A stretch of 64,000 bases of DNA, from positions 5,844 through 69,843 of the forward strand of contig CAJTYF010000005.1 in the NCBI GenBank assembly GCA_910583945.1. The letters run 5' to 3'. This stretch comes from an uncultured Bacilli bacterium (lineage in GTDB: Bacteria > Bacillota_I > Bacilli_A > RF39 > UBA660). A model generated the notes under the pieces. It was given only the letters and a program-made list of their open reading frames with translations, had not been told where the DNA came from and did no database searches. The position numbers were made by a program, and so were the translations under genes. Shown in pieces: positions 32,655-41,387 of the stretch. The stretch's first letter is position 1. Every line of letters starts with the position of its first letter.

Positions 32655-33790
32655 AACATTATATTTATATTCGAGCAAAAGTCATTCATAAAAATAAAAT
32701 TTTAATGAAGTTTTATAAAAATAGAATCAATGTTTATGATGTTCAAGAAAGAGATTCTTATTTGTATCTAAAAATTGATATTAACGATTTTAAAAAAGTA
32801 AAGAAAACGATTGTTACTTCGAAGTTTTATTATATTGATGACAGTGGTCTGTTTCATTTAAAACGTGTTTTAACGCCTTTAAAAGTTCTTAGTGTGCTCT
32901 TCTTTTTAATTCTGGTTAATTTTTTTAGTCAAGTGATTGTTAGTGTCACTGTGATTCATGAAAATAAAGAAATTCGAAATTTAGTGACTAAAGAATTAGA
33001 AGAAAAAGGGATTAAAAGTTTTAGCTTAAGAAAAAATTATGAGGCCTTGAATGCCATCAAAAAAGAAGTTTTAAATCAATATAAAGATCAATTGGAATGG
33101 TTGGAAATTGAAAATGTTGGGATGAAATATATTGTTCGAGTAGAAGAAAGAATTATTAATCAGCCTAAAGACCCCAAAGGATTTTGTCATATTGTGGCTT
33201 CAAAAAGCGGGATTGTGGATCAAGTTAAAGTGAGTCATGGTGAAGCATTGGTTCAAAAAGGAAAATATGTTGAAGCGGGCGAGGTATTAATCAGTGGGGA
33301 GATTAAATTCAATGAAGAAGTGAAAAATAATGTGTGTGCGGAAGGGGAAATTTTAGCGGAAGTTTGGTATCAAACGAATGTTAGTTTACCCGTTCAGTAT
33401 CAAGAAAAAGAAAAGACAGGTAAAAAAAGGTATAATTTAGGGATAGGCATGAAAAGTGGAAATTATAAAATATTTAAACCTCGGCTTCAAAATTATGTCA
33501 CAGAAGAAAAAGAATGGTTTCGTTTTTTTGATTTTGCTCTTATTAAAATGACCGAATATGAAGTTTTAAATCATGAGCGACGTTTAACACTTGAGGAAGG
33601 GGTTTCCATTGCTTTAGAGAAAGCGGATTTGAATGTACAAATGAAATTAAAAGAGAATGAAAAAATTATGACAAGAAAAGTTTTGAAAAAAAGTATAAAT
33701 AATAGTACAATAGATGTAGAAATATTTTATTCCGTTTTAGAAAATATTGGAAAAGGGGAGGAATATTTCGTAACAGAAGAAGAGGGATAG
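32651..33790 (+). CDS. yqfD: Stage IV sporulation protein YqfD
   Basis: 379-residue mother-cell membrane protein. A cytoplasmic N-terminal region is followed by one membrane segment (about 75-98, LKVLSVLFFLILVNFFSQVIV) and a long external part with the family hallmarks LEKGIKSF-like, WLEIENVGMKYIVRVEER, IVASKSGIVDQVKVSHGEAL and VEAGEVLISGEI. It is required for an intermediate stage of spore development in related species, with unclear biochemical role. Confidence 0.9.
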   Translation: MKHYIYIRAKVIHKNKILMKFYKNRINVYDVQERDSYLYLKIDINDFKKVKKTIVTSKFYYIDDSGLFHLKRVLTPLKVLSVLFFLILVNFFSQVIVSVTVIHENKEIRNLVTKELEEKGIKSFSLRKNYEALNAIKKEVLNQYKDQLEWLEIENVGMKYIVRVEERIINQPKDPKGFCHIVASKSGIVDQVKVSHGEALVQKGKYVEAGEVLISGEIKFNEEVKNNVCAEGEILAEVWYQTNVSLPVQYQEKEKTGKKRYNLGIGMKSGNYKIFKPRLQNYVTEEKEWFRFFDFALIKMTEYEVLNHERRLTLEEGVSIALEKADLNVQMKLKENEKIMTRKVLKKSINNSTIDVEIFYSVLENIGKGEEYFVTEEEG

Positions 33791-33792
33791 TC

Positions 33793-34419
33793 ATGATTGT
33801 AGATACTCTAAGTGATGCCATAAAAAGTGTCTGGCCGATGATGGTCATCTTTTTGGTGGTGATTGTTGCCATACGTGTTTCTTATATACGTATTAATCAT
33901 GAGAGATTTGTGTTTTATAAAGAGTTTTGGAATTTAATTTTTGTCGTTTATGCATTACTTCTTTTCCAACTTTTAACCAGTACAGAAATGAATACCGCTA
34001 GTGGTCTTAATTTGGTGCCATTTACTGAAATTTTTCGCTATAAGATTGGTAGTAAATTGTTTATGTTTAATGTTGTCGGGAATATTTTAATTTTTGTTCC
34101 TTTTGGCTACTTTGTTTCAAGCTATGTGAAGGCTAGTAAGATTTCTCATATTCTTTTTATTAGTTGTATAACAAGTTTGACGGTAGAACTCGTGCAGCTT
34201 CAAATTGGAAGATCTTTAGATATCGATGATGTTTTTTTAAATGTTATTGGTAGTGTGCTAGGTTTTATGCTCTTTATTGGTTTAAGTGCTATTAAAAAAC
34301 ATTTGCCTCGTTTTTTACAAAGTGACCTTTTTTATAATGTGATTTGTGTGGTTTTATTTCTTTTATCTCTTCTTTATTTTGCTAAGGTGATAGGTTTAGG
34401 GTGGTTTAATTGGCTATAG
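33793..34419 (+). CDS. VanZ-family membrane protein
   Basis: 208 residues, five or six membrane segments. Family motifs are LNLVPFTEIFRY, NVVGNILIFVPFGYFV and SLTVELVQLQIGRSLDIDDVFLNVIGSVLGF. It begins just after yqfD and overlaps ybeY by ten bases. It represents a different VanZ subfamily from the capsule-locus protein at 7618; function unknown. Confidence 0.85.
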   Translation: MIVDTLSDAIKSVWPMMVIFLVVIVAIRVSYIRINHERFVFYKEFWNLIFVVYALLLFQLLTSTEMNTASGLNLVPFTEIFRYKIGSKLFMFNVVGNILIFVPFGYFVSSYVKASKISHILFISCITSLTVELVQLQIGRSLDIDDVFLNVIGSVLGFMLFIGLSAIKKHLPRFLQSDLFYNVICVVLFLLSLLYFAKVIGLGWFNWL

Positions 34420-34853
34420 AAATTGAAAATATTTATGGTTACGATCAAGACTATGATTATTTAAATCAGGTTATTGATTTGACGCTAGAGGTGGAAAAAA
34501 TAGAAAATGCTGTCTTTTCGGTTATTTTTGTCGATGAAGCTAAAATTCAAAAAATCAACCGAGAATATCGTGGAGTGGATCGCGTAACGGATGTTATTTC
34601 TTTTGCTTTTGAAGACTCTATAGATGTTTCTTATGATTTTCGTTTTTTAGGGGATATTTATATTTGTATTCCTCGAATGAAAGAACAAGCTTTAGAATAT
34701 GGTCATTCAGAGAAAAGAGAGTTATCGTTTTTGGTGGTGCATGGTCTTTTACATTTACTTGGGTATGATCATCAAACTGAAGAAGAAGAAAAAGAAATGT
34801 TTTCAAAACAGGAGGTAATTTTAAATGCAGCAAATATCAAGAGAGAAGCTTAA
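34410..34853 (+). CDS. ybeY: Endoribonuclease YbeY
   Basis: Metal-dependent RNase for rRNA processing and quality control. The core NREYRGVDRVTDVISFAFED and the zinc motif HGLLHLLGYDH (HxxxHxxxxDH) are intact. It begins with TTG at 34410 inside the VanZ-like gene, with GGGTGG upstream; 147 residues is normal. dgkA overlaps its end. Order ybeY-dgkA-era is classic. Confidence 0.95.
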   Translation: MAIEIENIYGYDQDYDYLNQVIDLTLEVEKIENAVFSVIFVDEAKIQKINREYRGVDRVTDVISFAFEDSIDVSYDFRFLGDIYICIPRMKEQALEYGHSEKRELSFLVVHGLLHLLGYDHQTEEEEKEMFSKQEVILNAANIKREA

Positions 34854-35226
34854 AGAAAAAGGAATTAAAAGAATTTTTAGAAGCATAAAATGTTCTTTAG
34901 ATGGTCTTTATTATGCTTATCGTTATGAACAAAGTTTGTGGCTTCATGGTCTTTTATCCTTTTTATCCATTCTTTTAGGTCTTTTTTTTAGAATTAAATT
35001 AAGTGAATGGGCTATTTTATTTATTGCTTTAGGCTCTATTTTAAGTTTAGAACTCTTAAATACCGCTATCGAAGCCAATGTGGATTTAGTTACTTTAGAA
35101 TATCATCGTTTGGCTAAAATAGCAAAGGATTGTGGAAGTGCCGCAAGTTTTGTGATGTCTATTGTAGCTTTTATTATTTTTTTAATGGTTTTTGAACCTT
35201 ATTTTGTGAAATTTTTAGGAATTTAG
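34825..35226 (+). CDS. dgkA: Undecaprenol/diacylglycerol kinase
   Basis: 133-residue membrane kinase with three hydrophobic helices. The pattern SIKCSLDGLYYAYRYEQSLWLH, LELLNTAIEANVDLV (catalytic ExxNTAIE) and KIAKDCGSAASFVMS is that of DgkA. In Gram-positives it phosphorylates undecaprenol for wall and glycan synthesis. It starts inside ybeY and ends 11 bases before era. Confidence 0.94.
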   Translation: MQQISREKLKEKGIKRIFRSIKCSLDGLYYAYRYEQSLWLHGLLSFLSILLGLFFRIKLSEWAILFIALGSILSLELLNTAIEANVDLVTLEYHRLAKIAKDCGSAASFVMSIVAFIIFLMVFEPYFVKFLGI

Positions 35227-35237
35227 AGAGGTGTTTT

Positions 35238-36122
35238 ATGCGAAGTGGATTTGTTAGTTTAATTGGAAGACCGAATGTTGGAAAGTCAACGCTTTTAAAC
35301 GCGTTAATTAATGAACATGTGGCGATTATATCGGATAAAGCGGGAACGACCAGAAATATTATTCAAGGTATTTATAATGAAGAGGGCGTTCAAATTGTTT
35401 TTGTCGATACTCCAGGCATTCATAAACCTAAAAGTAAATTGGGTAAAATTTTAAATAAACAAAGCTATGCTCTGATGCAAGAAGTCGACGCGGTTTTGTT
35501 TATCGTGGATGCCTCTTCTCCGTTTGGTCCCACTGACCAAAGTATTTTAAATGCCCTTAAAAACACAACCTCTCCCGTTCTTTTAATTTTAAATAAAATT
35601 GATAAAATTGAAGATAAAATGCTCATCAAAGTGATTGATAATTATAAAGATTTATTTCCTTTTGCGGATATTGTTCCAGTGAGTGGGCTTAAAAAAGATA
35701 ATTTAAACGTTTTAGTTAAAGTGATTAAAAAATATTTAAGGGATGATGTAAAATATTTTGATGAAGAGTTGTATACGAGCAATAGTGTTTCCTTTATGAT
35801 TAGTGAATTTGTAAGAGAAAAGATTCTAAATTCTACAATAGAAGAAGTTCCGCATAGTATTACCTGTGTTACAACAAAATATGAAGAACAGGAAACTCTT
35901 GTCAAGGTGATGGTGGATATTATTGTTGATCGCGATTCAATTAAAAAAATTGTGATTGGTAAAAAAGGAGAACGGCTTAAAATGGTTGGGACCGAAGCAC
36001 GTAAAGATATTGAAAAATTGTTAGGGAAAAAGGTTTATTTGGAGCTTTATGTTAAAACGATTAAAAAATGGAGAGAGAAAGAAAAAATGCTTCAAGAACT
36101 TGGTTTTAATGAATTTGAATAA
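35238..36122 (+). CDS. era: GTPase Era
   Basis: Essential 16S rRNA-binding GTPase. G motifs: GRPNVGKST (G1), TTR (G2), DTPGIHKPK (G3), NKID (G4) and VSGLK (G5). The C-terminal KH domain follows (IVIGKKGERLKMVGTEARKDIEKLLG). Complete at 294 residues. AGAGGTG ribosome binding site. Confidence 0.97.
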   Translation: MRSGFVSLIGRPNVGKSTLLNALINEHVAIISDKAGTTRNIIQGIYNEEGVQIVFVDTPGIHKPKSKLGKILNKQSYALMQEVDAVLFIVDASSPFGPTDQSILNALKNTTSPVLLILNKIDKIEDKMLIKVIDNYKDLFPFADIVPVSGLKKDNLNVLVKVIKKYLRDDVKYFDEELYTSNSVSFMISEFVREKILNSTIEEVPHSITCVTTKYEEQETLVKVMVDIIVDRDSIKKIVIGKKGERLKMVGTEARKDIEKLLGKKVYLELYVKTIKKWREKEKMLQELGFNEFE

Positions 36123-36176
36123 AAAGTTTAAAATTTGCTCATTATATTCTTAGAAAGAAGAAATGAGGCAAAGATT

Positions 36177-36281
36177 ATGAATAAAAAAGAGTTATGGACG
36201 GTTTTTAAAAAGACAGGAAAGGTTGAAGATTATTTAGCTTATGTGAAAGTGAAGCGTGAAGATAGTGATCAAGAAAGTTGA
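36177..36281 (+). CDS. yqzL: YqzL-like small protein
   Basis: A 34-residue ORF (KKELWTVFKKTGKVEDYLAYVK) with AATGAGGCAAAG upstream, ending inside the recO gene. Sequence pattern (Trp-x-x-Phe-x-x-T/S-G-x-[V/I]-x-x-Y-L) and location between era and recO match the small YqzL family of Firmicutes. Function unknown. Confidence 0.75.
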   Translation: MNKKELWTVFKKTGKVEDYLAYVKVKREDSDQES

Positions 36282-37002
36282 AGGAATAATTATTAACGAG
36301 ACGCCTTATGGCGAAACGTCAAAAGTGATGCAAATTTTTACGAAAGAATTAGGAATCATAAGTGTGATGGGAAAAGGAGTCAAATCTATTAAGAGTCGTT
36401 TACGTCCTCTTACCATGAAATTTACTTATGGTTTTTTTTATCTTTATTATAAAGAGGATAAATTATCCATTCTTAAAGAAGTGGATGTGATTGATTCTTT
36501 TAAAAAGATTAAAAGCGATATTCTTACTATTAGTTATTTGAGTTATTTAAGCGAATTAAGTACACAAGTGTATAAACATTTTATGAATGAATCCGTTTAC
36601 GATTTACTTATTCAAGTTTTAAATAAAATGGAACAAGGAATGAACCCTTTAATTTTAACCAATATTTTAGAAATCAAATATTTGGATTTTTTAGGGGTGC
36701 AACTTTATTTAGAAGGGTGTGTTCTATGTGGAAGTAAAAATAATATTGTGACTATTGATGCGGACAGTGGTGGTTATGTTTGTAAGAAGTGTTATCGAAA
36801 TCAAATAGTCGTCAGTCAAAAAACAATTAAACTCATTCGTATGTATTATTATGTTGATGTCTTTTCAATTAGTAAAATTAGTATTAGTGAGGAAGTGGCT
36901 AGAGAGATTAATTTTTTTCTTAATCGTTATTATGAAAAATATACAGGGCTTTATTTACAGAGTAAACAGTTTTTAAATCAAATGCTTAAAATTCAAAATT
37001 AG
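36256..37002 (+). CDS. recO: DNA repair protein RecO
   Basis: Recombination mediator that loads RecA with RecR. The N-terminal OB fold (VEGIIINETPYGETSKVMQIFTKELGIISVMGKGVKS) and the zinc-binding CVLCG...CKKC cluster near residues 154-178 are clear. It starts with GTG at 36256 (GTG 36265 is an alternative) inside yqzL. Length 248 is normal. Confidence 0.94.
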   Translation: MKIVIKKVEGIIINETPYGETSKVMQIFTKELGIISVMGKGVKSIKSRLRPLTMKFTYGFFYLYYKEDKLSILKEVDVIDSFKKIKSDILTISYLSYLSELSTQVYKHFMNESVYDLLIQVLNKMEQGMNPLILTNILEIKYLDFLGVQLYLEGCVLCGSKNNIVTIDADSGGYVCKKCYRNQIVVSQKTIKLIRMYYYVDVFSISKISISEEVAREINFFLNRYYEKYTGLYLQSKQFLNQMLKIQN

Positions 37003-37064
37003 TTAGTTCTTGTATCTAAAGGGATATTAATATATAATAGAAGTAAGAATAAACGAGGTGGCTT

Positions 37065-37886
37065 ATGAAGAAAAAAGATGGTTTTATTGCAATTTCTTTA
37101 ATTTATTCTTTCTTTTTAGTTTTTTTGGCACTTTTATTTTCAATTGCTATGGATTATTCAGAAAATAGAATTTTGTTAAATGATGTTAAAAAAGAGACAC
37201 AGGAATATTTAGATACACTAGGTGAATTTAATCCTATTTTTATTGAGAATCGCAATTACACTGTGGGTGAAGAGGTCTCATATGCTTATGAAACTTGGCA
37301 AGTACTTGAAGATAATCGTGAACGAGGTGAGGTAAAACTTATTTTGAATCGGATTTTTACTCGGGCTGAAATTGAAAGAGCTTTTTTACAAATCAAAGAA
37401 CAGACACCTAATAAAGAAATACCGATGATAGCTTTAAATTCTCTTACTGGAATGATTCAAATGTGTTTGAATTTTAATGCTTCATTAACTTCTGCGAATA
37501 CTTCTTATTGTGGCTATGGAAGCCTTACTAATTATCGTTATTATAATTATGGAAATAGTGTGGTAAGACATGTTTTGAATTCTTGGTATAATGATAATTC
37601 TACTTTAAAAAAAGCTGAAAGAGTGGGCTATTTAAATTTATTAAGTTTTGGAGATGGATTAAAAGATTATTCTGGAGCAAATAATCTTTATGAATTGTTT
37701 ATTCGTCTGCCTTTAGTAAGCGAAGCGGGTGTTATACAATCTTTAACGGGAGAGAAAAATATTTGGTATGTTGAAGGGGAACATTTAAATAGTTTAAGTT
37801 ATATAAAAACAGCAAATGGACGTGATTTGGCTACAAATCAAAAGGGCATACGTCCTGTTATTGTCGTAAAGAAAAATTTAAGTTAG
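37065..37886 (+). CDS. Anchored surface protein with lectin-like C-terminal domain (DGR-target-like architecture)
   Basis: 273 residues. A short basic head precedes a pilin-like hydrophobic helix (GFIAISLIYSFFLVFLALLF) and an extracellular domain that begins YTVGEEVSYAYETWQVLED and ends KGIRPVIVVKK. The layout (N-terminal anchor, a VGxxxxxxxxxW start, G[I/V]RP near the C-terminus) parallels the DGR target at 22824. It has no sequence resembling the VR or TRs, so it is not a local DGR substrate. Two cysteines may bond. Function unknown. Confidence 0.6.
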   Translation: MKKKDGFIAISLIYSFFLVFLALLFSIAMDYSENRILLNDVKKETQEYLDTLGEFNPIFIENRNYTVGEEVSYAYETWQVLEDNRERGEVKLILNRIFTRAEIERAFLQIKEQTPNKEIPMIALNSLTGMIQMCLNFNASLTSANTSYCGYGSLTNYRYYNYGNSVVRHVLNSWYNDNSTLKKAERVGYLNLLSFGDGLKDYSGANNLYELFIRLPLVSEAGVIQSLTGEKNIWYVEGEHLNSLSYIKTANGRDLATNQKGIRPVIVVKKNLS

Positions 37887-38683
37887 CTGACTTTGTTTAA
37901 AAGATAAATGCTTAAATAACTTAATGTTAAAGCTAGACTGTATTTTAAAAGAGGAAGGGTTTTAAAAATTGGAGACGGAATTAAAACGATAATGCTTCCA
38001 ATGACCATTCCTAAGATAAGATTCATGAAAGCGTTCGGAGCTTTTTTTAAGAAGTGATGAGAAACTTTACTTCCAAAATAGAAGCCTAGAAGGTCTCCAA
38101 TAAAATAGAAGAGTAAAGGAATAATAAAATAGAAGGTTTGAAGGGTTAAATGGGCAAGGAATGATTTGTATAAGTAGTAAGGCCCTAATATCATCATAAT
38201 GAGAGATCCTGAAATACCCGGGATAATGGTAAAGAAGCCATCAATTGCTCCACTAAACATAAAAAGAATTAAAAAAATGAGATTTAGTTTTGGAAATTCT
38301 GTCATGACTTTTGAGGACTCGACAGGAATAAAATTTAAGGCAAAAATAATGATTAAGCCAAGAAGAAAATAATTTTTTTGAAGTTTAATTTTGTTTTCTT
38401 TTATTAAATAGGGAACTTGAAATAAAACGAGACCACTAAAGAAAATAAGGGTTTCATTTGGAATGAAATAAAATAATAATTCAATGATTCTAGAAAATGT
38501 AATGGCCCCTAGAAAGATTCCTATAATGACCGAAAAGAGGATTATTTTATTTTTTTTTGTTCGAAAGTTTGAAATGACCTCTGTTAAAAATTCAAATTTT
38601 TTCATTAAAACTAAAATAGTTCCACCACTAATTCCTGGGATAAGACTTACAACACCAATTAAAAAACCTGTAAAGAAATTCAT
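37883..38683 (-). CDS. DUF368 polyprenyl-phosphate transporter (PopT-like)
   Basis: Polytopic protein of about 266 residues. NFFTGFLIGVVSLIPGISGGTILVLM and the internal repeat IDGFFTIIPGISGSLIMMILG carry the duplicated PGISGG/S signature of the DUF368 family, some members of which recycle undecaprenyl phosphate across the membrane. ATG 38683 is supported by TTGGTG upstream; GTG 38695 is possible. It converges with the lectin-like gene, their ends overlapping by four bases. Confidence 0.88.
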   Translation of the reverse strand: MNFFTGFLIGVVSLIPGISGGTILVLMKKFEFLTEVISNFRTKKNKIILFSVIIGIFLGAITFSRIIELLFYFIPNETLIFFSGLVLFQVPYLIKENKIKLQKNYFLLGLIIIFALNFIPVESSKVMTEFPKLNLIFLILFMFSGAIDGFFTIIPGISGSLIMMILGPYYLYKSFLAHLTLQTFYFIIPLLFYFIGDLLGFYFGSKVSHHFLKKAPNAFMNLILGMVIGSIIVLIPSPIFKTLPLLKYSLALTLSYLSIYLLNKVS

Positions 38684-38764
38684 ATTTTTCACCAATTTAT
38701 TTTATGTGTAATTGTGCATTTTTAGAAGTTATGTTATTATAATTATAAGGAGGAGGTCGTTGTT

Positions 38765-39319
38765 ATGCCAATATGGTTATGGATTGTTCTTGGAATCTTG
38801 ATTGTTGTTATTCTTTTTGTTGTTACAAGTTATAACCGTTTAGTAGTTTTAAGAAATCGAGTAAAGGATCAATGGGCCCAAATTGATGTTCAATTAAAAA
38901 GAAGGTTTGATTTGATTCCTAATCTGGTTGAAACGGTTAAAGGCTATGCGAAACATGAGAGTGAAACACTAGAAAATGTTATTAAAGCTAGAAATACATT
39001 TTTAAGTGCTACTACCCCTGATACGGAGATGGAAGCGGATGGAGAATTAATGAAAGCCATTACAAAGTTATTTGCTTTAACTGAAAGTTATCCTGAATTA
39101 AAAGCCAATACCAATTTTATAGAGTTGCAAACAGAGCTTAGACAAACAGAAGAAAAAATTGCTAGTAGTCGTCAATTTTATAATGATACAGTTTTAACTT
39201 ATAATAATAAAATTGAAGTGATTCCTACTAATATTGTTGCATCTTTATTTAACTTTAAAAGAGAAGCTTTTTTTGAGGCTCAAGAAAAAGAGAGAGAAAA
39301 TGTACAAGTTAAATTTTAA
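38765..39319 (+). CDS. lemA: LemA family protein
   Basis: 184 residues: one N-terminal membrane segment (about 3-22) and a coiled helical domain with VKDQWAQIDVQLKRRFDLIPNLVETVKGYAKHE and SRQFYNDTVLTYNNKIEVIPTNIVA, the LemA signatures. Function unclear, usually paired with a TPM or DUF2207 protein, as here. AGGAGGTCG ribosome binding site. Confidence 0.95.
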   Translation: MPIWLWIVLGILIVVILFVVTSYNRLVVLRNRVKDQWAQIDVQLKRRFDLIPNLVETVKGYAKHESETLENVIKARNTFLSATTPDTEMEADGELMKAITKLFALTESYPELKANTNFIELQTELRQTEEKIASSRQFYNDTVLTYNNKIEVIPTNIVASLFNFKREAFFEAQEKERENVQVKF

Positions 39320-39337
39320 GCTTCGGCTTAAATTTTT
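39311..39337 (+). terminator. Hairpin overlapping the lemA stop
   Basis: AATTTTAAGC / GCTTAAATTT around a TTCG tetraloop followed by T residues. It may attenuate transcription between lemA and the next gene. Confidence 0.65.
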
Positions 39338-39355
39338 CTTTTTAAGGAGTGGGTT

Positions 39356-41245
39356 ATGAAAAAAATATGGGTACTCATTATTTGTTTGGTTTTGTGTGTT
39401 CCTTGTCTTTGTAGAGCTAGCAAGGTGGATTATGAAATTGAACATTTTTATGTGGAGGCAACGGTTTTAAATGATGGTGATCTTTTAGTTAAAGAGCTTA
39501 TTGTTTTAGATGGAACGTTTAATGGTTACACTCGGGATTTAGTTTATAGAAATGATCGCTTAGATGGAGATGATTTTGCTAATAATGTTTTATATAATGC
39601 TCGGGATATTGAAGAAATTGAAGTGGCGGCTAAAAAGGTTTCAACGGTTACTTTTGATACCCTTCATGATACAGATTTTGATGTTTTAAAAAACAATTCT
39701 AGTATAAATTATCGTTATGAAAAAAGTTTTTTAGATAATAAAAATGGGTACAGTTATAAAATGTATTATGGTTCGAATAGAGAAAAAGTTGCTTTTCGTT
39801 TGACTTATAAAGTAAAAGATGCTTTAGTTATGCATGAAGATGTTTCTGAACTTTATTGGACGTTTATAGGAGATGGCTTTTTAGATTCTATTCACGATTT
39901 GAAAATAGAAGTTTCTTTACCTTTTGAAGATTCTAGTGATTTATTTAGAGTGTGGGCCCATGGTGATGTGGCTGGAGAAATCAAAAAAGAAGGGAATCAA
40001 AAGATAGTTGCTTCGATTGATTCTTTAGATAAAAGAAGTGCAGTAGATTTAAGAACCACATTTAGTTCCTCTTTATTAAATTCTTCTCTTGTTACTAAGA
40101 AAAGTCACCAAAAGGCGTTAGATAAAATTATTGAAGTGGAAACAAAAAGAGCGGAGGAAGCGAATCGTTATCGGTCAAAAATTAAGTTTATTTTTAATTT
40201 TATTAAATTTTCGAGTATATTTTATATTATTCTTTTAATTATTATTTGGATAATCGTTTATCTTAAATACGATAAGGAATATGAGAGTCTTTTTAATCTT
40301 CAGTACAATCGGGAATTTATTGATGATTATAATGTAGAAGTGGTGGATTATTTAATGAATAAATCCATTACCCCTAATGCTCTTAGTGCTTCTATTTTAA
40401 ATTTGGTTTATAAAAAGGTTATTAAGTTTGAAGCGATGGAAAGTCAAAAGAAGAAAAAGGATTATGTTTTTACTTTAATTGGAGAAACAACCCATTTAAA
40501 CGAAACAGAAAAATATTTGGTTGATTTTTTGTTTAATAAAGTAGGCAATCAAACGACTTTTACCACGATTGAATTACAAGCCTATGCTAAGGGAGAAAAA
40601 ACAATGGATTTGTTTTGTTCGAGTTATACAGCATGGAAAAATAAGGTTATAGCGGATGGCAAACGTGAACATTTTTTTGAAGATGCTATTGCTCCTAAAG
40701 TTATTGGTGCTGTATTTTTGATGTTGAGTATTTTAATTCTTGTTTTTGCGTTTACAAATGTAGTGATTTCTGTTTATCCCTTTATTAGTCTGTTTTTTGG
40801 TTTTATCTTTTTTATTTATACGCTTGTTTTTACTAAAAAAACTAAAAAAGGAATTGAACATTATCGAAAATGGAAAGCTTTTAAAAAGTTTTTAGAAGAT
40901 TTTGGTACGTTTAATACGAAGGAATTGCCAGAATTTATATTATGGGAGCGTTATATGGTTTATGCAACTGTGTTTGGCATTGCAGAGAAAGTTTCTAAAG
41001 TTATGGATGTTAAAATGCAAGAATTGAATCCTAATGCTACTTTAGATGGTTATTCTATTTCATATTATGACTTTTACATGTTTCGTTCTATTAATGATAT
41101 GGTTCATTCTACAATGAATGCAAATACTTCAGCTATTACCGCAGCACGTGTTCAATCTTCAAATTCCTCTGGATCTGGCTTTGGTGGAGGTTTCTCTTCT
41201 GGAGGAGGATTTGGAGGAGGCGGTGGCGGTGGTCATGGCTTTTAA
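39356..41245 (+). CDS. DUF2207 membrane protein with glycine-rich C-terminus
   Basis: 629 residues. A signal sequence (ILIICLVLCVPCLCRA-like) is followed by the extracellular DUF2207 domain (IEHFYVEATVLNDGDLLVKE), a membrane segment (about 280-305), a cytoplasmic part, two more membrane segments (about 455-505) and a C-terminal tail GSGFGGGFSSGGGFGGGGGG ending HGF. This is the standard partner of LemA in Firmicutes. Role unknown, possibly envelope homeostasis. Confidence 0.88.
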   Translation: MKKIWVLIICLVLCVPCLCRASKVDYEIEHFYVEATVLNDGDLLVKELIVLDGTFNGYTRDLVYRNDRLDGDDFANNVLYNARDIEEIEVAAKKVSTVTFDTLHDTDFDVLKNNSSINYRYEKSFLDNKNGYSYKMYYGSNREKVAFRLTYKVKDALVMHEDVSELYWTFIGDGFLDSIHDLKIEVSLPFEDSSDLFRVWAHGDVAGEIKKEGNQKIVASIDSLDKRSAVDLRTTFSSSLLNSSLVTKKSHQKALDKIIEVETKRAEEANRYRSKIKFIFNFIKFSSIFYIILLIIIWIIVYLKYDKEYESLFNLQYNREFIDDYNVEVVDYLMNKSITPNALSASILNLVYKKVIKFEAMESQKKKKDYVFTLIGETTHLNETEKYLVDFLFNKVGNQTTFTTIELQAYAKGEKTMDLFCSSYTAWKNKVIADGKREHFFEDAIAPKVIGAVFLMLSILILVFAFTNVVISVYPFISLFFGFIFFIYTLVFTKKTKKGIEHYRKWKAFKKFLEDFGTFNTKELPEFILWERYMVYATVFGIAEKVSKVMDVKMQELNPNATLDGYSISYYDFYMFRSINDMVHSTMNANTSAITAARVQSSNSSGSGFGGGFSSGGGFGGGGGGGHGF

Positions 41246-41268
41246 TTCATTAAAAATAGATTGTATTT

Positions 41269-41293
41269 AGAAAAGTGAACTTTTCTTTTTTTA
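41269..41293 (+). terminator. Terminator before the hrcA promoter
   Basis: AGAAAAG / CTTTTCT with a TGAA loop and T tail. Confidence 0.65.
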
Positions 41294-41298
41294 TGAAA

Positions 41299-41372
41299 TT
41301 AGCACTCATATATTGACAAGTGCTAAGCATACTATTATAATGGTATTAGCATTTGTTTAAAAAGAGTGCTAA
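41299..41372 (+). promoter_or_regulatory. hrcA promoter with two CIRCE operators
   Basis: TTGACA (41313-41318), a 17-base spacer and TATAAT (41336-41341) form a near-consensus sigma-A promoter. CIRCE-like element 1 (41299-41326) is TTAGCACT, 12 bases, AGTGCTAA, which is one base more than the usual 11; it covers the -35 box. Element 2 (41346-41372) is TTAGCATTT-N9-GAGTGCTAA with standard spacing and two altered left-arm bases. Both should bind HrcA and repress the operon under non-stress conditions. Confidence 0.9.
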
Positions 41373-41387
41373 ATCCGAGGTGATCGT

